A DNA stretch of 64,000 nucleotides from Peromyscus leucopus (lineage: Eukaryota; Chordata; Mammalia; Rodentia; Cricetidae), in the NCBI RefSeq assembly GCF_004664715.2, contig NC_051069.1:69710647-69774646 (forward strand). The letters run 5' to 3'. The position numbers were made by a program, and so were the translations under genes. Shown in pieces: positions 23,436 through 34,338 of this stretch. The notes below the pieces were generated by a model. That model saw only the letters and a program-made list of their open reading frames with translations. It had not been told where the DNA came from and searched no databases. The first letter of the stretch is position 1; the number at the start of each line of letters is the position of its first letter.

Positions 23436-23644
23436 TGTATTCATTCTTCTAAGGGTTTGAAATCTCAGTTCGCTTCCCACAACTGCACAAGTGTCTGTCC
23501 TATTCTTAAGCAAGAAGAGGTGGTGTGGGTGGAGACCTGTCACTCAGGAGTCTGAGGCTTCATCATGCAACAGTGAGGTCAGTCCTTTTCTCATGCTTAT
23601 TGCAAACACAAGTGCTGAAGTATAATGGAAACCTAGAAACTATC
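23436..23644. other. Unassigned interval between A-rich tracts
   Basis: 'gtctgaggcttcatcatgca' faintly recalls a SINE interior, but not enough to call. Confidence 0.3.
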
Positions 23645-23646
23645 CT

Positions 23647-23677
<31 letters not shown>

Positions 23678-23695
23678 CAAAACCAAAAAACCCCC
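23645..23695. repeat. (AAAAC)n microsatellite
   Basis: About nine AAAAC units, typical of a degenerated SINE poly(A) tail, although no body is recognisable upstream. Confidence 0.9.
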
Positions 23696-24868
23696 AAACA
23701 CTTTGTTCCTGACATGAGTCATTTGGCAGCCGCATAAAACTTGCAAAAATGATCATGGCAGCAAGGTTCATAGGATCTGAGTTTCCAGGGATGCTTAGTA
23801 TGCAAACAGAACTGATGCTTACAGACGATGGCCCCCAAACAGCAGGTGATGCTGGCTCTGTCTAACTAGCTTCCACATACAGTGGTTCTCTAGTGTGATC
23901 AGTGGTACAAAAGTAAGGGGTCACACAGCAGGAATTGCTTTTTACTTGTAAAGCAAGCATATAATCTTGTAACTAATTTTATACGTGTCATCATTGTTGG
24001 TTCAGTTGACCATTAACACCTTCAATTTACACAGCCTTGATGGCAGGGACATAAAACAAGTCTGCCTTGAAACTTTTTTGAGTTCCACTGTCCAGGTAGC
24101 TGAAGTTAATGGGACTGCCGTGGGGCAGCCATCTCAGGAGTACAAATGATGCTATGTTCTCTGCTAATGGAGTTCCAAGGAGGCAAAACGCCTTCCCGGA
24201 TAATTTTATGAAATGAGAGTGTTCCCAGTAGTGTAGGATTATCAAGAAGTGGAGTATCTTCAAATGCAAATTTCCTGACATTTCCAGCTACTAAAATAAT
24301 TATCCTACCTTGGTGGACTAATAATAACTTAGTTAAAGGTTTCATTTAATGTAATCAAATGTAATGCGCAAGGTATGTGCTAAGATAAACACCATTTCCA
24401 TTCTAGGGCTTGCCAAGGGAAGCTTTTCTCTCCCCTTCCTCCCACACGCTGAATGTCACAGGCGATGAATTGAAATTATTTATGTGAAATGAAAAGGTGA
24501 GTGCACAATCGTGCCTTGCATTCGTCAGATGAATTTGCACCCCCTCCCTTGTCAGGGACCCTTGCTGCTAAAGAAGTAACTCGTCTTTGAAACTTTGAAT
24601 GGTCCTTTGTGCTGAAACAATTTCAGTTACTGAATATTTTGAAGTCCACCCCCCACCTTTTTTTTTTTTTTATTTCTATGGCAAGACCATATGCAAAATC
24701 TGAAAAGCTTATAAGGAATCCTTTTGAACTATGGGCATACTTTTGAGTGTATTTTGTATATATCACATCTTTGAGTACACGGTGAACACACTGTGGAATC
24801 AGATTGAAAACAGTCACTGAAGGACATAAAAAACCCTTTGAAAAGCATTTTGTTGATAGAAATCAAAT
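23696..24868. other. Single-copy sequence, candidate conserved non-coding stretch
   Basis: Includes a poly(T) run at 24657-24672. The part at 24000-24400 contains an octamer-type 'atgcaaat' (24256-24263) and several ATTA cores. No repeats or genes recognised. Confidence 0.35.
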
Positions 24869-24877
24869 GCCATAAAC

Positions 24878-25462
24878 CCCATCCAAGGACTGAGGAATCT
24901 GGATGCAGACATCCACAGCTAGGCCCCTGGTGGAGCGCTGGGAGTCTAATTAGTGAGAAAGAGGAGGGCTTATATGAGCGAGAATTGTAGAAACCAAGGT
25001 TGGATAAAGCACAGGGACAAATAACCAAATGAATGGAAACACAAGAACTATGAACCAAAGGCTGAGGGGCCCCCAACTGGATCAGGCCCTCTGAATAGGT
25101 GAGACAGTTGATTGGCTTGATCTGTTTGGGAGGCATCTAGGCAGTGGTACCAGGTCCTGGGCTCATTGCATGAGTTAGCTGTTTGAAACCTGGGACTTAT
25201 ACAGGGACGCTTGGCTCAATCTGGGAGGAGGGGACTGGACCTGCCTGGACTAAGTCTATCAGGTCGATCCCAGTTCTCGGGGAAGACCTTGATCTGGAGG
25301 AGGTGGGAATGGGGGGTGGACTGGGCGGAAGGGGAGGGGGGCAGGAAGGGAGAGAACAAGGGAATCTGTGGCTGTTATGTAGAACTGAATAGTATTGTAA
25401 AATAAAAAATAAAATAAAATTAAAAAAAAAATAAATAAAATATGAGAAAATCCCCCCCAAAA
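24878..25462 (+). mobile_element. L1 3'UTR (cricetid type), sense, probable TSD
   Basis: Collinear over its length with the complement of 60015-60550: 'ccccatccaaggactgagg', 'gatcaggccctctgaatagg', 'tgggaggcatctaggcagtg', 'tgggaggaggggactggacc', then a G/purine-rich stretch (25290-25355) and an A-rich tail. Short flanking matches 'gccataaac' at 24869-24877 and 25463-25471 may be the target-site duplication. Severely 5' truncated. Confidence 0.85.
25303..25340 (+). other. Potential G-quadruplex in an L1 3'UTR
   Basis: Runs of 6, 3, 4 and 6 G with short loops lie in the L1 polypurine stretch. G-rich 3'UTRs are a known feature of mammalian L1s. Confidence 0.5.
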
Positions 25463-25471
25463 GCCATAAAC

Positions 25472-25869
25472 TGTTCATATTCCTTTGAGCCAGTAATATT
25501 GTTTACTGAATTTATGCTAAGTCTTTAATGAGTGACTTACATACAAGGGTATTTATTGCAATTCTGTGTGTAATAAGATAATTGAAAAAAAACTTAGTTC
25601 TCCTTTGTTGGGTTTTTAAGAAAGCAAACCTTGACATATCTATTGAAACATTATGTAGACATTTAAACAAGGCTAGTAAAAAACCTAGATAGCAATATAG
25701 AAATTCATATGATTTAATAAAGCTGCCAGAAGCCTGATATAAAATTGCTTGTAGTGTAAGAATAAACATGTAAAAATTAAATAAGCACACTAAGAAAAAG
25801 ATCAAGAAAATACATAAAGGTGCCTATGGAGGTTGTGTTTTGATGAACACACAAGAGATAATTAAAAAT
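25472..25869. other. AT-rich unassigned sequence
   Basis: No recognised element between two L1 3'UTRs. Confidence 0.4.
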
Positions 25870-26412
25870 ATTTTTTCATTTGCAGGTGGTTATCAATCCA
25901 TGATAGCTTCTGGGTTAGGGATGGGGACTTGTCCCTGGGATACAAATCATTCTTAAGGGCAATCCTCATGCCCAGCAGTAAATGACTAATACAAAACAAA
26001 CTCAATGGTATCTTTAGAGGGTCTTTGTCTCATGAAATTTAGTCAGGGTATTTATTTATTTTGTTTATTTTGTAACTTTACAGGTCCTTTTCACATATAT
26101 TATGGCTTATGGTTTTGTGTTTTTATGGGATTCCTATGTGTGTGAATGTGTGTGTTTCTTTGTCTATATTTGTTTCTCATGTTTTTTTTTGTGGCTCTTT
26201 TTCTTCTGTATGTTTGCTTATTCTGTCCTATTCTGGTGTTTTTGCTTTTATCTAATTTTATTTTATTATCATTTTTCTAGACACCTGTTTATTTTCTAAC
26301 CAGAGACAGAAAGGTGTGAATTCCAATGGGAGAGGAGGTGGGGAGGATCTTGGAGGAGTCAGAGGAGGAGAAAATATAATCAGAACTGTATGAAAAAATC
26401 TATTTTCTTTTT
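25870..26412 (+). mobile_element. Rodent L1 3'UTR, sense
   Basis: Late 3'UTR landmarks: 'actcaatggtatctttagag', 'gtctttgtctcatgaaat', T-rich coding-free sequence, 'ctaaccagagacagaaaggt', 'gggagaggaggtggggagga' and the end 'ataatcagaactgtatgaaa'. No ORF2 portion is kept. Confidence 0.7.
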
Positions 26413-26800
26413 TAATTACAGATATTTTCTCTCATATACTATATCCTGACCTCAGTTTCCACTCCCTCCTATCCTCCCAGTCCCCCCTTCCCCCACATCC
26501 CCTTTCTTCCAGGTCCATTCCCCCTCTTTTCTCTTGAGAAAGGGTAGGCCTCCCAGGGATATCAACCAACCATGGCATAACAAGTTACAATAAAACTAGG
26601 AACATTTCCTCATATTAAGGCTGGATGAGGCAACCCAGCATGAGGAAAAGGGTCCCAAAAGCAGGCAAAAGAGTCAGAGACAGCCCCCGTTTCCACTGTT
26701 AGTAGTACCATAGGAACACCAAGCTATGCAACCATAACATATATGCAGAGGAAATAGGTCAGATCCAAACAAGCTCTCTGATTGTTGAAAACAAACCAAC
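26413..26800 (-). mobile_element. Rodent L1 3'UTR, antisense, tail to tail with its neighbour
   Basis: Antisense 3'UTR landmarks: 'gcctcccagggatatcaacc', 'ctggatgaggcaacccagca', 'gcaggcaaaagagtcagaga' and 'aacaccaagctatgcaacca'. It starts directly where the sense L1 ends, so two L1 3' ends meet at about 26412. Same family as 36155-36720. Confidence 0.8.
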
Positions 26801-28379
26801 CAACCAGATTTTAATAAAAAAAAATAGAAAAAAGCTTTTTGTTTTAAAATTGTTGTCTTGGCTTCACAGAAGGAACTTGAATTTAGTGCAACATCCAATA
26901 GGTCCTTGTATCAAATTAGAACCCTTCCTTTTTTTCCCCAAGTTATCATTAGGTAAATATCCTCATGGTGGTAAATAAGTCACAAAAAGGAAACCAGATT
27001 AGCTGAAGACATACACTCCAGTCAAGATACAACTCATTTATCAAAAATATATGAAGTCCTTGTGGAGTAAAAAAAGTGTGTTAAGAAATTTCCTACGTAG
27101 TTAGAGCATACTGCCTCCCAGAACTAGGGATAGAACAAACTGGAGGTTTGAGGTGTGCTTATTTCAGCTAACTTGCTGTATATAATTAAATGATTTGTAA
27201 TTGTGTGTAATATCTCATGCATGATGTATGAAATCAGAAAAAAGTTTAATCAATAAATGTAATTGATTAAATAAACAAAACTCAGAACTGATGTTCCTGG
27301 TCAGGATTATCAAACAGATAAACCAGTGTGTTTTCACCAGATAAAGCTCAGACTATCTTGGAATAGTATCCCTTGCTTCTAATTACAACCCTTAAAATAA
27401 ATTTAAATATTATATATAGTTGATACTGCAAGAAAAGATAAACAAACTCCCTTTTTAGCTCCTATTGCTTTCAAGTAGTCAAACATGAAAGAAATTTGTA
27501 TACAAATTTTCCCCAGATTTTTTTTCTATCTCCATGTCCAGCCACTGAGAAGTTGTATATTTGTCAATGACTTACAGGATCACAGATACTTTATGTCTTA
27601 CAAATATAACTATTTATGTCTTTACTCCCTAGACACCTTAAAACCAGATTTCAGTTAAAATCCACACTGTCCAAATATTTTAATTTTATCCTTAAAGAAA
27701 AAAACTAACATTACTGATTTCTAATAACTTTTAAAGATGGAGTATTTGTGATTGGGCATATCATTAAGGCAAAGTCAAACTTTCTTCAATGGGTTTTGAA
27801 AAAAGCACTGTCTTCCCAAATAAACCTGTTTTATAGCTTGCTTTAGTTTCAAACTCAGTTAAGAACCATCAAAAGAACTGAGGTCACCTAGAACTTTCAC
27901 TTACATGCCTTCAAAACCAACCAAACACCTAAGCTGATGGTTTTGCCCACTGGAGATGAATGGCACTTGCCACTTTCCAGGGGAGGTGACTCTAATTTAA
28001 TTGTGTATAGGCAAGAAATATATTTGATCTCATCATACTCCTCTTGAATATTAATTTCAATTTTAGATTCTGCCTCCTGCATTTTTATATGAAGAACTGG
28101 TTTCATAGACCTACTAGAATTGATATTAATGATGAGAATTGTCATTAAATGTTTTAGAACAACAAATAAGATGCATTCATCTTTTCTATTTTATTAACAC
28201 GAATTGCATTTAAAACTGTAATAACATGAAGTAGTTATTAGACCATTTCTGATAACCATTTATTCAGTCAAATAATCATCAAGCATTTTTAATACTGAAA
28301 TTAAACAGTATTATGATTATATATGGCTTTGCACTTCTTGTATAAATGCCTCCCAACTTGTCATTCATTTTACTTTTCC
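26801..28379. other. Single-copy AT-rich sequence, nothing recognised
   Basis: About 1.6 kb with no recognised repeat or gene. ORFs do not exceed about 80 codons. Confidence 0.45.
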
Positions 28380-28472
28380 TTTTGAAATAGGGTCTCACTA
28401 AATTGCCCAGGCTAGTCTTCTCCTGCTCCCGTCTTCCAATCCTGGGATTACTGGCACACACTTCTAAGCCTG
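28380..28472 (-). mobile_element. Old B1-type (7SL-derived) SINE fragment, antisense
   Basis: 'atagggtctcactaaattgcccaggctag' (cited in two parts: 'atagggtctcacta' and 'ttgcccaggctag') and 'cctgggattactggcacaca' are the complement of a 7SL-derived SINE. Divergence suggests a proto-B1 age. Confidence 0.75.
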
Positions 28473-29277
28473 GATTTAGAAAAGAAAATTGAAAACTAAA
28501 CAAATGTTTAAATAACTTACCTTTAGTTCCTTGAACTTGGAGAAAAATCCAAAAAACAAAGATAGCACGTTTAATTTCCAAATGCATTCTGGTTTTGTAT
28601 ACTGGTAATTCTGAAAGATCACAGAACAATACCAAATAACATTTAAGGAAACAAAATGACTGAAACAAGGAGAATTATTAAATCTAGGTGCCTGCTAAGT
28701 ACGGATGACCTCCATGGTTTATCCTACAGCAGGTGCTAATTCGTGAAGATGCTGGAAGCATGCCGGTCTCTGGAATAATCTGCTTATCTTCCCATCAAGT
28801 GTAATCCCTGCTCAGGGGCCAGCTGGAGTAGCCCTTATCTTATTGACCTCTGGAGGAACATCTGTCAGCCTGCTCTGGGACTCTGAATGCCACAGTGTTC
28901 TCAGACAGACTCCCTTTTCATTTACCTGTTAGAGCAACACAGAGAGCTCTGGGAAGGCCTTCCAAAAACAGAAGAGGCTGACAGTTGAGGTTTTAAAAGG
29001 ACCTGCCCTAGGAACACCCACTGAGGGCTTCATTGCTAGCTATTCCTGGAGTGTAAGGTGTTTAGCACACTCTGCTCTCCACAGATAGCAGAGCTGTCTC
29101 CACTCCCTTCTAGATCTGCTTTCTAGAAGATTTTATAGCTGGTATTACAAACAGGTGATTTTAAATCTGTCATGCACCAAATTCAAGGACTCAATACATT
29201 TCCTAAGGCCTGTGAAGAGTAACCACCTGCCTTCTATTGACTCTGTTCAAAGAACAAATACTTACAAAAATATTTTT
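28473..29277. other. Single-copy sequence with CTTATC/E-box cluster
   Basis: No repeats recognised. At 28785-28850 there are two CTTATC (GATA-type) motifs and a CAGCTG E-box within about 60 bases. This is a possible regulatory cluster but could be chance. Confidence 0.3.
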
Positions 29278-29462
29278 TTAAATTATGTTTGTGTCAGTGG
29301 GATATATACAGATGTGTGCAAGTGCCTGTGGAATTCAGAAGAGAACATCAGATTCCCTGGAACTGAAATTACAGATGATTGTGAACAGCCTGGGTGCTGG
29401 GAACAGAACTCTGGCAGAGCCGTAAGCACTCCGGACCGCTCAACCATTTCTCTTGTCCCAAG
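29278..29462 (-). mobile_element. B2 SINE, antisense, old
   Basis: Complement of B2: 'aagtgcctgtggaattcaga', 'gaactgaaattacagatga', 'gtgctgggaacagaactctg' and the degenerate end 'aaccatttctcttgtccc'. Confidence 0.8.
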
Positions 29463-29527
29463 AACAATCTTCCAGCCAATCTTTTAACATTATCATCCAT
29501 GCTTCTTTCTCCTCACGCCCTGACTCC

Positions 29528-29600
29528 CAGTGCTGAGACTGAACTCAGCGCCTCTATCAAGCTAGACAAGTGCTCTACCGCTGAGCTTCAGTCCCAGCCC
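29528..29600 (-). mobile_element. ID/B4-type SINE fragment, antisense
   Basis: 'agtgctgagactgaactcag' and 'gacaagtgctctaccgctga' followed by 'gtcccagccc' are the complement of the tRNA-Ala-like ID body. It could be the ID half of a B4. Confidence 0.8.
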
Positions 29601-29992
29601 TTACTTGTACTGTGAAATAGTCTAATTCTGTCACTAATTTGAAGTTTTCACTTCTGAGTGTTACCACATAACAGATATTAAGAATATCTCCCCTTCTGCA
29701 CACAGCCTTTCCACTTAAGCATGTATTTGTCTTATCCTTCCAACCTTCTGCCTCAGTGTCATGTATTTTTAATTTTTTAAACATTTAGGGTTATGTCATT
29801 GTGACTATGCACAGTACCTATAGCTGAACCTTGAGGTTTCAGTAGGTGATACGTGTATGAAGCTCTTATATTAGGCATGTCCACAGATTATCTATATATT
29901 CCAAAGTGCACTATAAGATAACTACTGTCTTTATAGACATGGGGTTTGAACTCAAAGTATTTGAGCCAAGAATCTATATTTAAAAATGTTTT
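29601..29992. other. Single-copy interval, nothing recognised
   Basis: No feature seen. Confidence 0.4.
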
Positions 29993-30009
29993 AAAAAGTG
30001 GTACATGGT

Positions 30010-30217
30010 GCTGGGTGGTGGTGGTGGCAGCGGCGCTGGCGGCGGTGGTGGTGCATGGCTTTAACCCCAGCACTTGGGAGGCAGAGGCAGGCAGATCTTT
30101 GTGAGTTCAAGCCCAGCCTGGTCTACAAAGTGAGATCCAGGACAAGCACCAAAGCTACACAGAGAAACCCTGTCTCAAAAAAAAAAAAAGAAAAAAAAAG
30201 AAAAAAAAAGAAAAAGA
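30010..30217 (+). mobile_element. B1 SINE, sense, perfect 17-bp TSD, expanded GGC/GGT head
   Basis: Flanked by identical 17-bp sequences 'aaaaagtggtacatggt' at 29993-30009 and 30218-30234. The body carries 'taaccccagcacttgggagg', 'agcccagcctggtctacaaa' and 'gaaaccctgtctcaaaaa', and a long (A)nG tail. The start, normally about 'gccgggcggtggtggc', is lengthened to roughly 40 bases of GGT/GGC/GCG trinucleotides (30012-30052). The intact duplication implies a fairly recent insertion. Confidence 0.95.
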
Positions 30218-30234
30218 AAAAAGTGGTACATGGT

Positions 30235-30741
30235 AATTGTATGTATTTATGGGTCACAGGGCAGTATTTTAACAATTCTTTATAATATAATGATCACATC
30301 AGGAGAATTGACATATTAATTTCCTTGGACATTTATCATCTTTCTGTGTGGGAAGCATTAAAAAAAATCCTCTATACTAGTTGTTTTGAAATTACGTGAT
30401 TAATTGTTGTCAGCCGTTGTTACCCTATTGTAGCATAGAACATTAGCTTACTTGTGCCCTGGATTCCCAATCATCTCTCTTAGAGCCCTTCTTGCTCTGC
30501 TTCCCAGTCTCCTTGACTGCTCTGCTGCCAGCTTTTATGAGAATTTTTTTCTTTTTTTCTTCTGCAGGCAAGCGATAACACAGTATTTTTCTTTCTGCCT
30601 GACTTACTTTGCTAACTTAATGTTTGTCAAACTTATCCGTGTTGCTTCAGATGATAGGATTTCACTCATTTTAACATAAGAGAATGTATGCCCTTAATGT
30701 CTATCGTCTATCCACATTGTCGAGTAGTTCTCTCTCTCTCT
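30235..30741. other. Single-copy interval, nothing recognised
   Basis: No gene or repeat recognised; a short TC run lies at 30730-30740. Confidence 0.4.
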
Positions 30742-30748
30742 AAGTTCT

Positions 30749-30949
30749 GAAGCTGGAGAGTGGTTCAGTGGTTAAGAGCAAATCCTGCTCTTTCAGGGGA
30801 CCAAAATTTGGTGCCCAGCACCAATGTTAGGTGGATAACAACTGTCTATAACTCCAACTCCATGGAATTCAATGCCTCTGACCTCCAAGGGCACTCACAC
30901 TAATACACAAGTGCAAGCACACATACCTGTAAAAATTAGTAATTTTTAA
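30749..30949 (+). mobile_element. B2/B3 SINE, sense
   Basis: Body from 'gaagctggagagtggttcag' through 'ggttaagagcaaatcctgct' to 'acacatacctgtaaaaatta'. A 7-bp 'aagttct' lies on each side (30742-30748 and 30950-30956), a plausible target-site duplication. Confidence 0.8.
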
Positions 30950-30956
30950 AAGTTCT

Positions 30957-32489
30957 TTGTTTTATACACAAAAGCAATAAATTATCTTCCATGTACTCAA
31001 AATGTGCAAATTTTCCCACCACAGTCCAACTCTTCAGATAGCCTGTCTTGCTTGGCCTTCTGAGTCCCTGTGATCTAAATTGTCTAATTTCTTATTATTG
31101 TTCATAACTGGGGTCCTCCATGTACACTCATCATGGAATGTCTTTCCACCTCTCTCCTGTATTGGGTCCTTTGTCTTCTATACTTGTATTCCTTTTCCTT
31201 AATTTAATTTAATTAGTTAATTTCTTAATTTAAGCCCTTCCTTTAGAAGGTCCATTAGAACTGGAAGCTCGTGGAAGAGAAATGAAAGATTTTTCACACT
31301 TAAATGTTTCCTATCTCCCCTTAATTCAAAGTTTGAAATGATATAAAGCTCTAGGTTGGAGATAATATTCACTTAGAATGATGAAGGCATCTACTGTAGT
31401 AATTCTAAAAGGTTCTTACTATTACTTCCTTTTCTCATTGTCTTTTGTGTCCTCATACTTAAATTCCTTTCACACTTTCTTCTTCTTGCAGATATCCAGA
31501 GGTAATAGAGTATAGTAGGTGTTTAGTTCTCTTTAGCTATAAATTATTTTGGTGCTATTTAAAGAAAACTGTCTTCCAGTATGATGCATATTGCAGCACT
31601 TCTGAAAATTAGATATGAACAGTGGTGGAAGGGGAGTTTACTGTTAGATACCCATGTCCAGGAACAATGACATGGGGCACAATAGAGTAGCACATATACT
31701 TATATAAATATCTCTAATAGTATATTCATGGGGCTGGAGAGCTGGTAGGAGCTAATCAAACTTTTTTCTCTTTGCTGAAGAGTTCTGTTATGCTCCTATT
31801 TCCTATCCTGTTGTAAAATGTTATGTTCTATTTTTTTTTTTAGGAAATCAGCAATAATTTTAAATTATGAAAACAATTTCCACATAATAGGTTTTTTAAT
31901 GAAACACATTCCCCTAAGGAAAATATTGTGTAGGCTTATTTTTCTGTAGGTGTTTCTTAGGTCATATGTCATGGATATGAATATACAGATGATTATTTTG
32001 AAATGACAGGTATTTAGAAATTTCCCTTGATTTCAGTACCTTCAGATTCCCTCACCCCCATTTTTTAATTAAAAATTTAGAAACTAAGGTTGACAGCTGC
32101 CACTTAGGAAGCAAACAAGAATGATAAACACTCATAATCCTTGAAACAATGCTTTTGGAGGCATCGGGTCCTTCTCTAAGTACTGTGTATTTAATTATGG
32201 GTCACTGCAATTAATCCAGAGGGGCTTCTTCAAGCTGGTTGACTGCCAACTGTAATTACATATTCTTAAAGAGGTAAGCTTTCTCCCTCAACTTCTGGCA
32301 GAATTTCAGTGATGCATTTAAAATGTACAAGGTAAGGTGAAAAAGTCAAATGTATTCCTTCATCAGCAATCAGTAGACACACATGAGATATGATTACTAA
32401 AATGAATCAGTAAATATGAATGTTGTTAACCAAAATAGATAAAATTTTTGAGTTCCTACCGACTAATGGAATCACAGCTAGGTAACATG
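30957..32489. other. Single-copy sequence, candidate conserved non-coding stretch
   Basis: About 1.5 kb with no recognised repeat except a bare 'ggggctggagagctgg' at 31729-31744. AT-rich palindromic-looking TTAATT repeats lie at 31199-31231. The segment 32150-32330 ('cactgcaattaatccagagg', 'ccaactgtaattacatattc') is rich in homeodomain-type TAATTA/ATTA cores. Confidence 0.4.
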
Positions 32490-32665
32490 ATATCTCGCCA
32501 GTACCCTTATGAGTAAACTTCTAGTTTTATTTCCATATTACTGAGATGGAAACAGAGGACCAGCAACGGTAAGTGGACCATCCAAAAATGTAGCTAGTGA
32601 ATGTGAAGCAGAGTCTGTAACTGAGATCTAAGTCCAAAGCTCACTTTGCCTTTGCTGTTCCTCAG
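32490..32665 (+). mobile_element. MIR SINE, sense
   Basis: Core and 3' half of MIR: 'cttatgagtaaacttctag', 'actgagatggaaacagagg', 'aatgtagctagtgaatgtga' and 'ctgagatctaagtccaaagc'. The order and spacing agree with MIR. Confidence 0.65.
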
Positions 32666-33059
32666 TCTGTTACTGTTACAAGCGAAAGTTTGCTGAGACA
32701 ATAACCAACACACTGGACAAATGAGCAACACAGAGCAAGATTGAAGCCATTCAAAATGCAAGGTTATGTCTGAAATTCCCTGTTGGTGTTGGCTGTTTCT
32801 TTACACTGAATGATTAGTTTGATCTTAGGCAGGGTAGCTATGTAAGAATCTGAGATGCTTTGTCTCTGAAACTGTGCTATTTTCTCTTTGGTAGAAGGAC
32901 AATGACTCCAAGTGGCCTCAGCTCCTCTTTGTCTACATTGTTAACTATTGTTTTTCTATTTCAGAAAGGTAAAGAGGATTCTTGAAGAATTTCCATGATC
33001 AGAAAAATGTGTGATTAATCAGGAGTAGGGGAAATGCTCCTAGAAGGAACTAGTCCCAG
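32666..33059. other. Single-copy interval, nothing recognised
   Basis: No feature recognised. Confidence 0.4.
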
Positions 33060-33134
33060 GTGTGTGTTTGGGGGGTGGGGGTGGGGGGGAGGGTGGGGTG
33101 GGGGTGGGGGGGGTGGGGTAGGGTGGGGGCAGGA
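33060..33134 (+). repeat. G-rich (GGGGT)n-like tract, potential G-quadruplex array
   Basis: Over 70 bases the plus strand is nearly all G with single T or A spacers and includes at least ten runs of three or more G. The minus-strand frame across it reads as poly-proline and histidine, an artefact of composition. Confidence 0.9.
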
Positions 33135-33932
33135 GGTGCAGTTCTTCTGTACCCTGAGATTGCATATGTGATCTGGAATGAATATTACCTCTAACAAACC
33201 CAACACGATCAACTATACCTCTGGACTGAATTCTTGCTGTCTTTGATAGTACAAGATTTACCCTGCCTGACTCTGAGGATTTCTTCCTTATTAGCCGTAG
33301 TCAGGTCTCTTGGAGGGGAGAGACAAAATGTAGAAACACATAGGCAGCTCTCTTTGGAATGTCAGCAGATGCTTCTACTTTGAGTGTATCTTCTAAATCC
33401 ATTCAGGCTATCAGCTGAAGACCACAGGACTGATTAGAAAGGGCTATTTCAAGTATAAGGAGGAGATGGTTCAAACTCTGCCAAACTCTGATTGTACTAA
33501 GGCAAAAGTAGGGGAGGTGATTGTAAGTCTGTAATATGGCAGCTTTGGTGGGAATGACTTAGGATGTGAGTCCCGTGTCTTTGCTCACTCTTTACATTCT
33601 CAGAGAAGTCTTATTGAATGAATCTTGGCATGGGAGTGCTTGAATGATCCTACTCTTTGTGAAGGCGAAACAGGTCACTCTTCCTTCTAGCGCTGGGAGC
33701 ATTAAGGCTTTTCTCCATTGTGCTTCCCATTCCTCTTCAAGCCTTCGGCAAGACATATCATGACTTCAGAATAAACAGAGCTATTATTTCTGTGTAAAAC
33801 AGAGGTGAACACTACAAAGGTGGACAAGCAAGCACAAAAAAATCTGCTTAGGGGATCAACAAGTTGTTATCAGATGTGATATCCTCTATATATGATTTAA
33901 AAGGTTGTGATAAAAAATGCACATTCTTAATT
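33135..33932. other. Single-copy sequence, nothing recognised
   Basis: No gene or repeat recognised. Confidence 0.4.
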
Positions 33933-34137
33933 CTTTGTTGTTGTTGTTGTTTGTTTTTTGAGAGAGGGTTTCTCCTTGTAGTTTTGGTGCCTGTCCTGGA
34001 TCTCGCTCTGTAGACCAGGCTGGCCCCAACTCACAGAGATCCACCTGGCTCTGCCTCCGAAGTGCTGGGATTAAAGGTGTGCGCCGCCACCACTGCCGCC
34101 GCCACTGCCGCCGCCGCCGCCGCCGCCACCGCCCAGT
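33933..34137 (-). mobile_element. B1 SINE, antisense, with expanded (CCG)n head
   Basis: From the T-rich tail side ('gttgttgttgtttg') through 'ctgtagaccaggctggcccc', 'tccacctggctctgcctcc' and 'gtgctgggattaaaggtgtg'. It then runs into about 50 bases of CCG/CCA/CTG trinucleotides (34081-34133) where the B1 start should be. This is the third B1 in the window with a lengthened 5' trinucleotide run. Confidence 0.95.
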
Positions 34138-34268
34138 TTAATAACTCACATTCTAAGCACAGAGAGTTTCATCAGTAACTTGAATTTTATTAGCATTAAA
34201 ACCCAGCTGCAATGATTCAGTGAACGGTCAGCATAGCAAAGGGCTGTGGACAGAAGAAGGTAAGTGCT
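34138..34268. other. Short single-copy interval
   Basis: No feature recognised. 'cacattct' occurs on both sides of the preceding B1, but not directly adjacent to its head. Confidence 0.3.
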
Positions 34269-34338
34269 TGGCTGGATGTATCTCAGTAGCAGAACACTTG
34301 CTCAGCATGCATGGGCTCTGGTTTTGATCTTCAACACC
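34269..34338 (+). mobile_element. ID-type SINE, sense
   Basis: 'ggctggatgtatctcagtag', 'agaacacttgctcagcatgc', then 'gatcttcaacacc' follow the ID (tRNA-Ala-like) order in sense, with a decayed A/C-rich end. Confidence 0.75.

Noticed and set aside
24729..25136. 135-codon minus-strand ORF beginning MPPKQIKPINC
   Set aside because: The same ORF recurs at 60284-60562 in the inverted L1 copy. It is the antisense of the L1 3'UTR, an incidental open frame.
31729..31744. 'ggggctggagagctgg' resembling a B2 start
   Set aside because: Only about 16 bases match and nothing downstream follows the B2 body.
33940..34137. Target-site duplication 'cacattct' around the antisense B1
   Set aside because: The right-hand match lies 12 bases away from the SINE head, so it is not a proper flanking duplication.
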